Shown here in pieces: positions 1 through 6,801 of a stretch of 9,226 nt of DNA. Location of the stretch: positions 1 to 9,226 of the forward strand of contig CANHSD010000114.1 in the NCBI GenBank assembly GCA_947463105.1. The letters run 5' to 3'. How positions within the stretch are numbered: position 1 is the first letter of the stretch; every line of letters starts with the position of its first letter. The notes under the pieces were generated by a model. It did not search any database, was not told the origin of the DNA, and was given only the letters and a program-made list of their open reading frames with translations. Source of the stretch: Chitinophagaceae bacterium. GTDB taxonomy: Bacteria > Bacteroidota > Bacteroidia > Chitinophagales > Chitinophagaceae. Both the position numbers and the translations under genes were made by a program.

Positions 1-16
1 AGGTTTGAAGAATAGA

Positions 17-961
17 TCATCGTTTGGTCTGTCGATTGATCAACTTGTCCATTACATCAAGGTGTGGCAGTGTGATGATGGACAGAAAAATAAAGATGGC
101 TGGGAGGGGATCCATTTTCATTCCTGTGCCTTGCCAAATGAAGGCCATGAAAATAAAGCCGAATGCTGCAAGAAAGGTCATGGGGAGTGCATTCTTCCAC
201 ATGGTCAATGGTTTGGATGCCATCTCTTCTTTTGCATCATGTAAAAACTTAAAAATGATTTCAAAGGATCTGATGGCGTGCCATCCCCCAAAATACAGGG
301 CAAAAGCCGGAAGCAAGGGAAGTTGCGAACAGAGTATAAGAATTGAAACGAGGTTAATGATATACAGGTATGAAATGCTGATCTTATTTTTTCTATGGGC
401 AATGGTTGCAGTTGTGAAAAACAGGCTTATCACCACGCTGAAATAATGGGTGCTGTTATTTTTTATATAATCCAAGGTTATTTGTGCAATTTCAGATTCT
501 TTGGTAATGCGTAAAACAACTGAAGCTGTTTCCTCAAAATGCGATAAGAGGATGAGCATGAGCACAAGGCTTCCCCACAACAAACGGCTCAGGTTCCATT
601 GCCAGGTTTCATCTGCATTCGAGAGATCAGTTTCTCCAAAATGCCAGGCTGAAATAGCCAGAAAAATAATCAGGCTGATGCCTGGAAAAAAAATCCATGA
701 AGCTGAATACAAAAGAATGGCAAGGATATATCTTCCGAGGAATTGTTGAATGCTAAAACTTTGTCCATTACTGGTTGCACTTGTTTTTGCAATGATATGG
801 TCCAAGGCACCATGTGGAATACCCGTAGCTCCAATCATGATGGCAAAATACATCAGTTGAATCTTCATTGGGATTTCTCCATCATATTGCTGCCATGCAA
901 AAAGAAGCAATCCAATTAAGGCATTGATCCAGGTGATTCGACTAAAGTTGCTGTTGGCCAT
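17..961 (-). CDS. blh: Brp/Blh-family beta-carotene 15,15'-dioxygenase
   Basis: This is an integral membrane enzyme that, by family, cleaves beta-carotene centrally into two molecules of retinal, the chromophore of the adjacent rhodopsin. The 314-residue protein is very hydrophobic, with several membrane segments (for example about 15-24, 35-48, 78-105, 128-140, 174-187, 196-224, 260-276, 286-298). Family hallmarks are visible: GIPHGALDH (47-55), SAWHFGETD (104-112), YFGGWHAIRS (223-232) and TLPHLDVMD (297-305). The histidines in them (H50, H55, H107, H228, H300) are the candidate iron ligands. The length is normal for the family. The ATG at 959-961 has no Shine-Dalgarno sequence, but the N-terminus reads directly into the first membrane helix. 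It lies 79 bp downstream of the rhodopsin gene on the same strand with a strong hairpin in between. Only 16 bases follow its stop codon in the window. The function is inferred from motifs plus the rhodopsin neighbour. Confidence 0.92.
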   Translation of the reverse strand: MANSNFSRITWINALIGLLLFAWQQYDGEIPMKIQLMYFAIMIGATGIPHGALDHIIAKTSATSNGQSFSIQQFLGRYILAILLYSASWIFFPGISLIIFLAISAWHFGETDLSNADETWQWNLSRLLWGSLVLMLILLSHFEETASVVLRITKESEIAQITLDYIKNNSTHYFSVVISLFFTTATIAHRKNKISISYLYIINLVSILILCSQLPLLPAFALYFGGWHAIRSFEIIFKFLHDAKEEMASKPLTMWKNALPMTFLAAFGFIFMAFIWQGTGMKMDPLPAIFIFLSIITLPHLDVMDKLINRQTKR

Positions 962-988
962 GATTAATTAAATGAAGCGGGCTTTAAA

Positions 989-1025
989 TAAAGAAAGGCC
1001 CATGTAAAACAGGGGCCTTTCTTTA
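989..1025 (-). terminator. Intrinsic terminator hairpin after the rhodopsin gene
   Basis: A perfect 13-bp inverted repeat (989-1001 with 1013-1025, 11-nt loop) lies 15 bp after the rhodopsin stop codon. Read on the minus strand, the hairpin has a GGGCC core and its descending arm and 3' flank run CTTTCTTTATTTAAA, a U-rich tract. This fits a factor-independent terminator for the rhodopsin transcript. No plus-strand gene ends here, so the minus orientation is the meaningful one. It leaves only 27 bp before the blh start codon. Confidence 0.8.
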
Positions 1026-1040
1026 TGTTGTGAGTTCCTT

Positions 1041-1766
1041 TTATTTGGATTCAGAACGGCTAAGCAAGTAGATAACAAGACCAAAACCAATCTTGTTTAC
1101 AGCATCACCGATGTTGTAGATGATGTCCATGTTAAGGCCACCAATACCCAGTGCATCAGCAGTTACTCCGAACAAGCCGCCTGGAGTACCTACGATATAT
1201 CCCAAAGGATAAATAGCCCATCCTACAAGAACGAACCATCCGAGGGTCTTGTTTGCTTTTGCAACTGCAGGAGATGCAGCAGTAGCAAGTTTGGAAACTT
1301 CTCCGAACCATACCAAGTAAACGATGTAGAAATAAGCTGCACCGCTGATTACACCCCAAAGAACAGACTGGTCTCTGTAGATGGTTTCACCGAAGTAGCC
1401 AGTAACAAGCATCACTACTGAAGCGAAGATCAATTTCCAAAGAAGGCCTGTTGTGCCACCAGATTTTTTGGTAATCAGGTAAAACTCAACGCACATCAAA
1501 GGAACAGTCAACAACCAGTCAACATAACGGAAGAAGGTTGGTGAATCACCTGTTTCGAGGTTGTAACCCCTCATGTAATAGTAGTGAACAGCAGCAATGA
1601 AGGTGATCAATCCTGATACAAGTACGGATGTCCTCCATGCTTTGTCAGTGTTGCTCAACTCAAGAAAAAAGAAAACAGATGCTGCCATCATGGCCATGGT
1701 GCCAATGAAAAACGTAAAAGCAACATAATTGTCGGCCGCAACGGCCTCGAGGAAAAATGGACTCAT
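1041..1766 (-). CDS. Proteorhodopsin-type light-driven proton pump
   Basis: This is a seven-helix microbial rhodopsin of the inner membrane that should export protons on illumination. The 241 residues carry the proteorhodopsin helix-C signature RYVDWLLTVPLMCVEFYLI. R80 and D83 (proton acceptor), T87 and E94 (proton donor) form the D-T-E triad of outward proton pumps. H61 corresponds to the histidine that partners the acceptor (H75 in proteorhodopsin). The retinal Schiff-base lysine is K225 in DAVNKIGFG, with counter-ion D221. M91 occupies the spectral-tuning position 105, where Leu or Met gives green and Gln gives blue absorption. G138 in helix E replaces the bulky residue of bacteriorhodopsin (W138). 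The N-terminus is short, without an obvious cleavable signal peptide. The ATG at 1764-1766 is the first in frame and has no Shine-Dalgarno. Codon choice favours C-ending codons (6 of 7 Asn are AAC), suggesting high expression. Upstream is a 168-bp spacer after thrC; downstream come a terminator and blh. Ion specificity is inferred from the motif. Confidence 0.97.
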   Translation of the reverse strand: MSPFFLEAVAADNYVAFTFFIGTMAMMAASVFFFLELSNTDKAWRTSVLVSGLITFIAAVHYYYMRGYNLETGDSPTFFRYVDWLLTVPLMCVEFYLITKKSGGTTGLLWKLIFASVVMLVTGYFGETIYRDQSVLWGVISGAAYFYIVYLVWFGEVSKLATAASPAVAKANKTLGWFVLVGWAIYPLGYIVGTPGGLFGVTADALGIGGLNMDIIYNIGDAVNKIGFGLVIYLLSRSESK

Positions 1767-1934
1767 TGTGTATTGTTTTGGTTAAAAAATGACAAGCGTT
1801 AAAAAAACCGCACTTTTCATGTTCTCAATTTGATAAAACCACATTTCCAAAAAAAAGTTCAAAAACCTGTTAATTTTTTTTCGTTGAATGAATTTACTTA
1901 TTTTTTTAAACAAAACAACAAAATTTTAGGAGGA
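1767..1934 (-). promoter_or_regulatory. AT-rich spacer, probable rhodopsin promoter/5' UTR region
   Basis: These 168 bp lie between the thrC stop and the rhodopsin start, are strongly AT-rich with long A and T runs, and contain no plausible ORF. The region must hold the rhodopsin promoter unless the gene depends on read-through from thrC. I see no convincing match to the Bacteroidota promoter consensus (TTG, about 19 bp, TAnnTTTG) and no GC-rich hairpin that would terminate thrC. An imperfect direct repeat is present (1804-1816 and 1835-1846). The assignment as a regulatory region is positional inference. Confidence 0.45.
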
Positions 1935-3251
1935 TTATATTTTTTTTAAAATTTTTAATACCGTTGACTTAAAACTGGCATATTCGGGCGGAATCAGGCA
2001 GGCAGTTTTGTTTTTTTTCATGAGGGCACCCAGGCTTTGGGGTATAGCTGGGGAATAACCAATGGCTTCTCGAACTACTGTTGGAAATTTTACAGGGTGT
2101 GCTGTTCCAAGAATAAAGCCTTTCTGACCCGGCTGTCCAATCAAATGGGCTTGAAGGGCCTTGTATGCAACTGCGGCATGGGGGTCCATGACATATTGGT
2201 GGGTTTCGAAAATATCTTTTATCGTGCTCAATGTTTCAACATCGCTTACCGCGATACTGCTGATCATTTCTCTAATCCGCTGATAATCATATTGAAACAT
2301 GGTTAGTATTCTGGCAAAATTGCTGGGGTTCCCTACGTCCATGGCATTCGAAAGGGTAGGAATGGCTGAGGTTGGATGGTATGCTCCAGTTTTAATATAT
2401 GTTGTGAAAACATCATTGGCATTACAGGCGGCTATGAAATGGCCAATCGGCAATCCTGATTGCTTGGCAACAAGACCGGCACAAAGGTTTCCGAAGTTGC
2501 CACTGGGTACAGCAACAACCGGCTCATGGCCTTCATCCCACTGTGTCAAGGCAAGTGCATAATATATTTGCTGGGGCAACCAACGGGCAATATTGATTGA
2601 GTTGGAGGAGGTAAGCAAAATATTTTTTTTCAGCTCCTCGTCTAGAAAAGCCATTTTTGCAAGCTTTTGGCAGTCATCAAAATCTCCTTGAATTTCAAGG
2701 GCATGAATATTTCCTCCAAGGGCAGTCAGTTGTTTTTCCTGTACAGGACTTACTTTGCCTGAAGGATAAAGGATGATCACCTCAGTTCCAGGAATGTTGT
2801 GGAATGCTGCTGCCACTGCACCGCCCGTATCACCACTCGTCGCAACCAATACAACAATTTTCTTTTCCAGCTTTCCTGCAAAAAAACCCATGCAGCGGCT
2901 GAGAAATCTTGCACCTACATCCTTGAATGCTAGGGTTGGTCCATGAAAGAGCTCGAGGCTGTATATTTTTTCGCTGATCGGTTGCAAGGGAAAGTCAAAG
3001 TCGAGTGTTTTTTCAATGATCCTGTAAAGCTCTTTTTCGGGAATGGTATTTCCGACATAAGGAGCCATGATCTCAAAGCCTATTTCCGTTTTTGATTTTT
3101 TTTTAAGGTTCCTGATGAAATCATTGTCCCAAACCGGAATGTTTTCCGGGTAGTAAAGGCCCCCATCAGGTGCCTGTCCTTGTAAGGTTGCCTCCTTGAA
3201 GTCAACAAAATGATTGCTATTTTTTAGGCTAAAATATCTCATGGTATCCAT
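1935..3251 (-). CDS. thrC: Threonine synthase
   Basis: This is a PLP-dependent cytosolic enzyme converting O-phospho-L-homoserine and water to L-threonine and phosphate, the last step of the pathway. The 438-residue protein has the usual N-terminal domain (YFSLKN and APDGGLYYPE, about residues 6-36) and the PLP-lysine motif HGPTLAFKDVGARF, with K110 as the Schiff-base lysine. ATSGDTGGAV (137-146) and the glycine-rich phosphate-binding loop SGNFGN (250-255) follow, as does NSINIARW (217-224). Its length matches the E. coli-type enzyme (about 430 residues). The first ATG (3249-3251) directly abuts the thrB stop codon with no spacer. A second in-frame ATG three codons later (3240-3242) would give the more typical N-terminus MRYFSLKN, and neither has a clear Shine-Dalgarno. 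Translation is probably coupled to thrB. No terminator-like hairpin follows. Confidence 0.97.
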   Translation of the reverse strand: MDTMRYFSLKNSNHFVDFKEATLQGQAPDGGLYYPENIPVWDNDFIRNLKKKSKTEIGFEIMAPYVGNTIPEKELYRIIEKTLDFDFPLQPISEKIYSLELFHGPTLAFKDVGARFLSRCMGFFAGKLEKKIVVLVATSGDTGGAVAAAFHNIPGTEVIILYPSGKVSPVQEKQLTALGGNIHALEIQGDFDDCQKLAKMAFLDEELKKNILLTSSNSINIARWLPQQIYYALALTQWDEGHEPVVAVPSGNFGNLCAGLVAKQSGLPIGHFIAACNANDVFTTYIKTGAYHPTSAIPTLSNAMDVGNPSNFARILTMFQYDYQRIREMISSIAVSDVETLSTIKDIFETHQYVMDPHAAVAYKALQAHLIGQPGQKGFILGTAHPVKFPTVVREAIGYSPAIPQSLGALMKKNKTACLIPPEYASFKSTVLKILKKI

Positions 3252-4175
3252 TTAAAAACTGGTGATGCCTTTCATGTTTAACTTTGTCAGGTAGGTCTTG
3301 AAATCAATGCCAAGGGCTGCGTATACCTTTTTCATTTCTTGGGCAACAGTTGCTGCTGTTTTCTCATCTTTGCTCAGCATAAAGATAGAAGGGCCGCTGC
3401 CAGAAATGCCTCCTCCAAGTGCGCCTGCCTCAAGACTCCTGCGTTTGGTTTCCTCAAATCCCGGAATCAGGATGCTCCTTACTGGCTCAACGATCACATC
3501 CTCAAGTGACCTTCCCATCAATGCATAATCTCCTTGCATAAGGCCTGCAACCAATCCTGCAATATTTCCCCATTGTTTGATGGCCTGCTTCAGGGGTACT
3601 TCCTTTTTGAGTATTTGTCTGGCATCAGCAGTGCGCACTTCGATTTGTGGATGAACCACTGTGATGAAAAGCTCAGGCGCAGAAAGATTGATGATGTCCA
3701 ATGGATGGATTGATCGAATAAGTGTCACGCCACCCAGCAGACAAGGGGTAATATTGTCGGCATGTTTTACGCCACTGGCCACCTTCTCGCCGAACATGGC
3801 AAACCGAATTAGGTCTTCATTGCAAAAAGGATTGCCCAGCAATTTATTGGCAGCATATACCGCACCTGCAGCACTTGCAGCACTGGATCCCAAACCACTG
3901 CCAGGTTTGATTCGCTTGTCGACAGTTAACTTCCATTGTGGAACTTCACTCAATTCTTCCATCATGGCCAAAAGGGCCGCACCAGCAACATTTTGTCCGG
4001 GTTCAGTCGGCAGTCCATGGTCATCCACATGAACGATTTCCAATCCCGGATGATCTGTATTTTCCAGCGTCATGATGTCGTAAGGTTCTTCTAATGCGAG
4101 GCCTAGGATGTCGAATCCACAAACCAGGTTGGCAATGGTTGCCGGAGATTTGATGCTTATCTTTTTGATATTCAT
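3252..4175 (-). CDS. thrB: Homoserine kinase (GHMP family)
   Basis: This cytosolic enzyme phosphorylates L-homoserine with ATP to O-phosphohomoserine, feeding ThrC. The 307-residue protein is of normal length and shows the N-terminal GHMP strand SPATIANLVCGFDILGLAL (10-28). It has the ATP-binding loop PGSGLGSSAASAAGA (91-105), a substrate-site HADN (138-141), and the C-terminal glycine motif GGGISGSGPS (254-263). The ATG at 4173-4175 is 3 bp from the thrA stop codon, and the gene ends exactly where thrC begins, so the three genes are surely one transcription unit with coupled translation. I see no missing key residue. Confidence 0.97.
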   Translation of the reverse strand: MNIKKISIKSPATIANLVCGFDILGLALEEPYDIMTLENTDHPGLEIVHVDDHGLPTEPGQNVAGAALLAMMEELSEVPQWKLTVDKRIKPGSGLGSSAASAAGAVYAANKLLGNPFCNEDLIRFAMFGEKVASGVKHADNITPCLLGGVTLIRSIHPLDIINLSAPELFITVVHPQIEVRTADARQILKKEVPLKQAIKQWGNIAGLVAGLMQGDYALMGRSLEDVIVEPVRSILIPGFEETKRRSLEAGALGGGISGSGPSIFMLSKDEKTAATVAQEMKKVYAALGIDFKTYLTKLNMKGITSF

Positions 4176-4178
4176 GAG

Positions 4179-6620
4179 TTAGTTGTTGATGGTTCTGAGT
4201 GTGTCTGCAAATACGCCACTGGCCGTCACTTCAGCCCCAGCCCCAGCGCCTTTGATGACCAATGGTTGCTGATCATACCTTTCTGTATAAAAAAGTACAA
4301 TATTGTCTTTTCCATACAAATGAAACATGTCGCTTTCTGCCTTGATCTGTTGCAGACCCACAGTAGCCTTTCCATTTTCAAGACTTGCTACAAACTTGAG
4401 TTTGGCATTGTTTGTATTCGCTTGATCGAGCAAGGTTTTGAAATGTGCTTCATGCTTGAGCATCTCTTCATAAAAATCATCTACAGATCCATGCAGGCAG
4501 CTTTCTGGAAGAAATCCATTGCAATGGATATCTTCCATTTCCATCTCCACTCCAGCCTCTCTGGACAAAATCATGATTTTACGCATGACATCTTTACCAC
4601 TGAGATCAAGCCTCGGGTCAGGTTCTGTAAAACCTTGCTCTTGCGCATCTCTCACAACGGATGAAAAAGGCCTGCTTCCGTCATAGTTGTTGAACACAAA
4701 ATTGAGCGTTCCGCTCAACACAGCCTCCATCCTGTTTATTCTGTCTCCACTTTTGATAATGTCATTCAAGGTACTGATGATGGGTAATGCTGCTCCTACA
4801 TTGGTTTCAAAAAGAAATTTGCAGTTGTAGGAAATGGCGAGCTCTTTTAAATTTTTGTACCGCGAATAAATGTCTGAGGCTGCAATTTTGTTGCAGGCTA
4901 CAACAGACATGGATTTTTTCAAAAGGCTTGTGTAAAGCCCTGGAATTATTTCATTGGCAGTGATGTCTACCAGCACACTGTTTCTAAGGTTGAGAGAAGA
5001 CATTTGATTGGTGAATCCTAATGGATCTGAAGCATCTCCGCTTGCCAATGCCTGCTCCCACTGTTCGAGATCTATTCCTTGCTGTTGAACAATCATTTTT
5101 CTGCTGTTGCAGAGTCCCACAACATTCAGCTTGATCTTGTGCAGTTCTCCGATTTTGTCTGCTTGTTTTCTTATCTGTTCAATCAATTTTTTTCCAACAT
5201 TGCCAGTACCAAAAATGAACAGGTTGAGTTCTTTTTTTGCGTCCTCAAAAAATGATTCATGCAAAACATTGATTGCCTTTTTTCTGTCGGTGGAATGAAT
5301 GACTGCTGAAATATTCCGCTCATTTGATCCCTGTGCAATGGCCAGTACATTGATACCATTTCTGCCAAGGCTGCCAAACATCCTGCCGCTGATGCCTGGA
5401 TGATTTCTCATGTTCTCTCCAACCAATGCTATGATACTGACATCCCCGGAATTGATGATGGGTTGCATGATGCCATTGCTGATTTCTAGTTCAAAGGTAT
5501 TGTCAAGGATCTGGATGGCTTGATGTTTTGCCTCATTGCGCACTGCAACACAAATTGAGTGTTCGGAGGATCCCTGGGAGATGAGAATTACATTGATGGA
5601 AGCATCGTTCAAGCAAGCGAAGACACGCTTTGCAAAGCCTGGAACACCCATCATGCCACTTCCTTCGATACTGATCAACGCAATATTTTCCATCGAGGAA
5701 ATCCCCGTTATCATTTCAGTTTTTTTAGCCACAGCATGGTGAATAAGCGTTGCAATACCACTCATGTTTTCAAATGCACGGATGTAGATAGGGATTCTTT
5801 TTTTTATTGCATTGTTCAATGCAGTTGGGGCAACAAGATTGTTCTCAAAATGGCTCAATTCTATGGCCTCTTCATAAGTGATTTCTGAAAGGGTTTTTGC
5901 ATTCTTTACCAGCCGCGGATCAGCTGTCGTGTATGTATGTTGGCTTGACCAGATGTCTATTTCGTCTGCTTTCATCAGCCCTGCGAAAAATGAGGCAGAA
6001 AGGTCACCACCACCTTTGCCAAATACAATGGTATTCCCTTTGGGGTCTCTGGCAGCACTACCTGCAATGATGCGTATTCCTGGATCCAGTTTGTTCCATT
6101 TTTTCTCGAGATTTGCCTCGGAGACTTCTTCGTTGCAGACAATTGAACCATTGACCTTTTCTGCCACAAGGATTTCTTTTCCATCTATCCATTGGATATT
6201 CTTGAAGAGGGCATTGGATGCTGCTGCAAATAGATAGGAAGATATAATTGAGGGATGGTTGATGATCTCGTGAATTGTTTTCTCTGGTAGTTCTCCCAGC
6301 AATTGCACTCCTTTGCAAAGTTCTTCCAGTGCATTGAATCGTTGTTTCACAAAACTCAGGCTGGCGCTTTGTTCTGTTACTGGTATGATGGCCCTTGTCA
6401 ACGAAAGGTAGTAGATTTCAATGTTGGAAAGTTGATCAGCATATAGCAGCGATTGGTCGCGTGCTAACAGCGCAATGTCGAGCAATGCTTTTTCTGTTTC
6501 TGTTGATCCTGTAACTACAACTGTTGTGGCCGAATTTTTAAATCGCTCAAGATGGCCAATGGCCCTGAAAAACATTTCGGGATTTGAAAGCAAATTGCCT
6601 TCTATTTTGATCAATTTCAT
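4179..6620 (-). CDS. thrA: ThrA-type aspartokinase/homoserine dehydrogenase with a degenerate kinase domain
   Basis: By family this bifunctional enzyme catalyses aspartate phosphorylation and reduction of aspartate semialdehyde to homoserine. The 813 residues align with E. coli ThrA (820) throughout: kinase domain about 1-293, two ACT domains about 310-465 (SQGSSEHSI, AQGSNERNI), dehydrogenase about 466-813. The dehydrogenase looks intact: nucleotide loop GTGNVG (471-476), CNK (576-578), TNVGA (606-610), TEPDPR (665-670), DLSGKDVMRK (672-681). The kinase half does not. KFGGTS is KIEGNLLS (5-12); the RGE region carrying the substrate-binding Glu is NHPSIIS (121-127); GRNGSDYSAA is GKGGGDLSAS (201-210); WTDVDGVYT is WSSQHTYT (224-231); FGAKV is FENNL (258-262). 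K5 and D206 remain. The reading frame is continuous, so this is substitution, not frameshift. My inference is that homoserine dehydrogenase is the real activity. It is first of thrABC and downstream of a Thr-rich leader. Confidence 0.95.
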   Translation of the reverse strand: MKLIKIEGNLLSNPEMFFRAIGHLERFKNSATTVVVTGSTETEKALLDIALLARDQSLLYADQLSNIEIYYLSLTRAIIPVTEQSASLSFVKQRFNALEELCKGVQLLGELPEKTIHEIINHPSIISSYLFAAASNALFKNIQWIDGKEILVAEKVNGSIVCNEEVSEANLEKKWNKLDPGIRIIAGSAARDPKGNTIVFGKGGGDLSASFFAGLMKADEIDIWSSQHTYTTADPRLVKNAKTLSEITYEEAIELSHFENNLVAPTALNNAIKKRIPIYIRAFENMSGIATLIHHAVAKKTEMITGISSMENIALISIEGSGMMGVPGFAKRVFACLNDASINVILISQGSSEHSICVAVRNEAKHQAIQILDNTFELEISNGIMQPIINSGDVSIIALVGENMRNHPGISGRMFGSLGRNGINVLAIAQGSNERNISAVIHSTDRKKAINVLHESFFEDAKKELNLFIFGTGNVGKKLIEQIRKQADKIGELHKIKLNVVGLCNSRKMIVQQQGIDLEQWEQALASGDASDPLGFTNQMSSLNLRNSVLVDITANEIIPGLYTSLLKKSMSVVACNKIAASDIYSRYKNLKELAISYNCKFLFETNVGAALPIISTLNDIIKSGDRINRMEAVLSGTLNFVFNNYDGSRPFSSVVRDAQEQGFTEPDPRLDLSGKDVMRKIMILSREAGVEMEMEDIHCNGFLPESCLHGSVDDFYEEMLKHEAHFKTLLDQANTNNAKLKFVASLENGKATVGLQQIKAESDMFHLYGKDNIVLFYTERYDQQPLVIKGAGAGAEVTASGVFADTLRTINN

Positions 6621-6640
6621 GTTGGTTGAATTGCAATACG

Positions 6641-6668
6641 AAAATTGGATAGGATGTTATCCGAGAAT
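6641..6668 (-). terminator. Candidate attenuator terminator upstream of thrA
   Basis: On the minus strand a stem GGATA/TATCC (6658-6662 with 6647-6651, 6-nt loop) can be extended by ATT/AAT (6666-6668 with 6644-6646) across a 3-nt bulge. It is followed directly by U residues (AATTTTCG). It sits between the leader-peptide stop and thrA, where an attenuator terminator is expected. The stem is short and the U-run only four long, so it is a weak terminator on sequence alone; the call rests mainly on position. Confidence 0.3.
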
Positions 6669-6696
6669 CAGCAGGTGCCCAATGGTGATATGAAAT

Positions 6697-6717
6697 GATA
6701 CAACCCTAGCGGGTTGT
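6697..6717 (-). promoter_or_regulatory. Hairpin overlapping the end of the Thr leader peptide (attenuator segments 1:2)
   Basis: A perfect 7-bp stem, ACAACCC with GGGTTGT (6711-6717 and 6700-6706, 4-nt loop), is formed by the last Thr codons (ACA ACC), the Arg codon and the stop codon of the leader peptide plus the bases just after it. A ribosome stalled on the preceding Thr codons would cover the first arm. One terminating at the stop codon would cover the second. The second arm and its flank (6697-6704) can also pair with 6656-6662, the first arm of the candidate terminator, through seven pairs with one bulge, two of them G-U. The mechanism is inferred. Confidence 0.5.
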
Positions 6718-6801
6718 TGTAGTGTACGTTGTTGTGAATGCAGCAAACATGGCCGTGAAAGCCTTGTTGGATGGAGTAATATTTGTAGTGGTTGCTGTCA
6801 T
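6706..6801 (-). CDS. thrL: Threonine-rich leader peptide of the thr operon
   Basis: This is a short ORF of 31 codons plus TAG, 85 bp upstream of thrA on the same strand. Thirteen of 31 residues are threonine, including MTATTT at the start and TTTYTTTTR at the end. All four Thr codons are used and there is only one isoleucine codon, unlike the mixed Thr/Ile leader of enteric bacteria. The peptide itself has no expected function: translation speed through the Thr codons should report the supply of charged tRNA-Thr and control thrABC by attenuation. The stop codon lies inside a hairpin. I prefer the ATG at 6799-6801. An in-frame ATG at 6829-6831 would add ten residues (MLSFVLLKSE) but overlaps a -7-like promoter element. 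The symbol is given by analogy with E. coli thrL; there is no sequence homology to claim beyond the Thr run. Confidence 0.8.
   Translation of the reverse strand: MTATTTNITPSNKAFTAMFAAFTTTYTTTTR

Noticed and set aside
24..446. Plus-strand ORF of 140 codons
   Set aside because: Antisense to blh, which has all family motifs on the minus strand.
1927..1933. Perfect plus-strand TAGGAGG Shine-Dalgarno-like sequence
   Set aside because: No ATG, GTG or TTG with a sensible reading frame follows at the right spacing, and the plus strand here is antisense to the end of thrC. Taken as coincidence.
1851..1934. Long A and T runs as a possible terminator for thrC
   Set aside because: No GC-containing stem precedes the T-rich stretches on the minus strand; low-complexity AT sequence alone is not evidence of termination.
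2037..2562. Plus-strand ORFs of 89 and 87 codons
   Set aside because: They lie antisense within the well-supported thrC gene and show no recognisable protein features; shadow frames.
3661..4032. Plus-strand ORF of 123 codons
   Set aside because: Antisense shadow of thrB, whose GHMP motifs are clear on the other strand.
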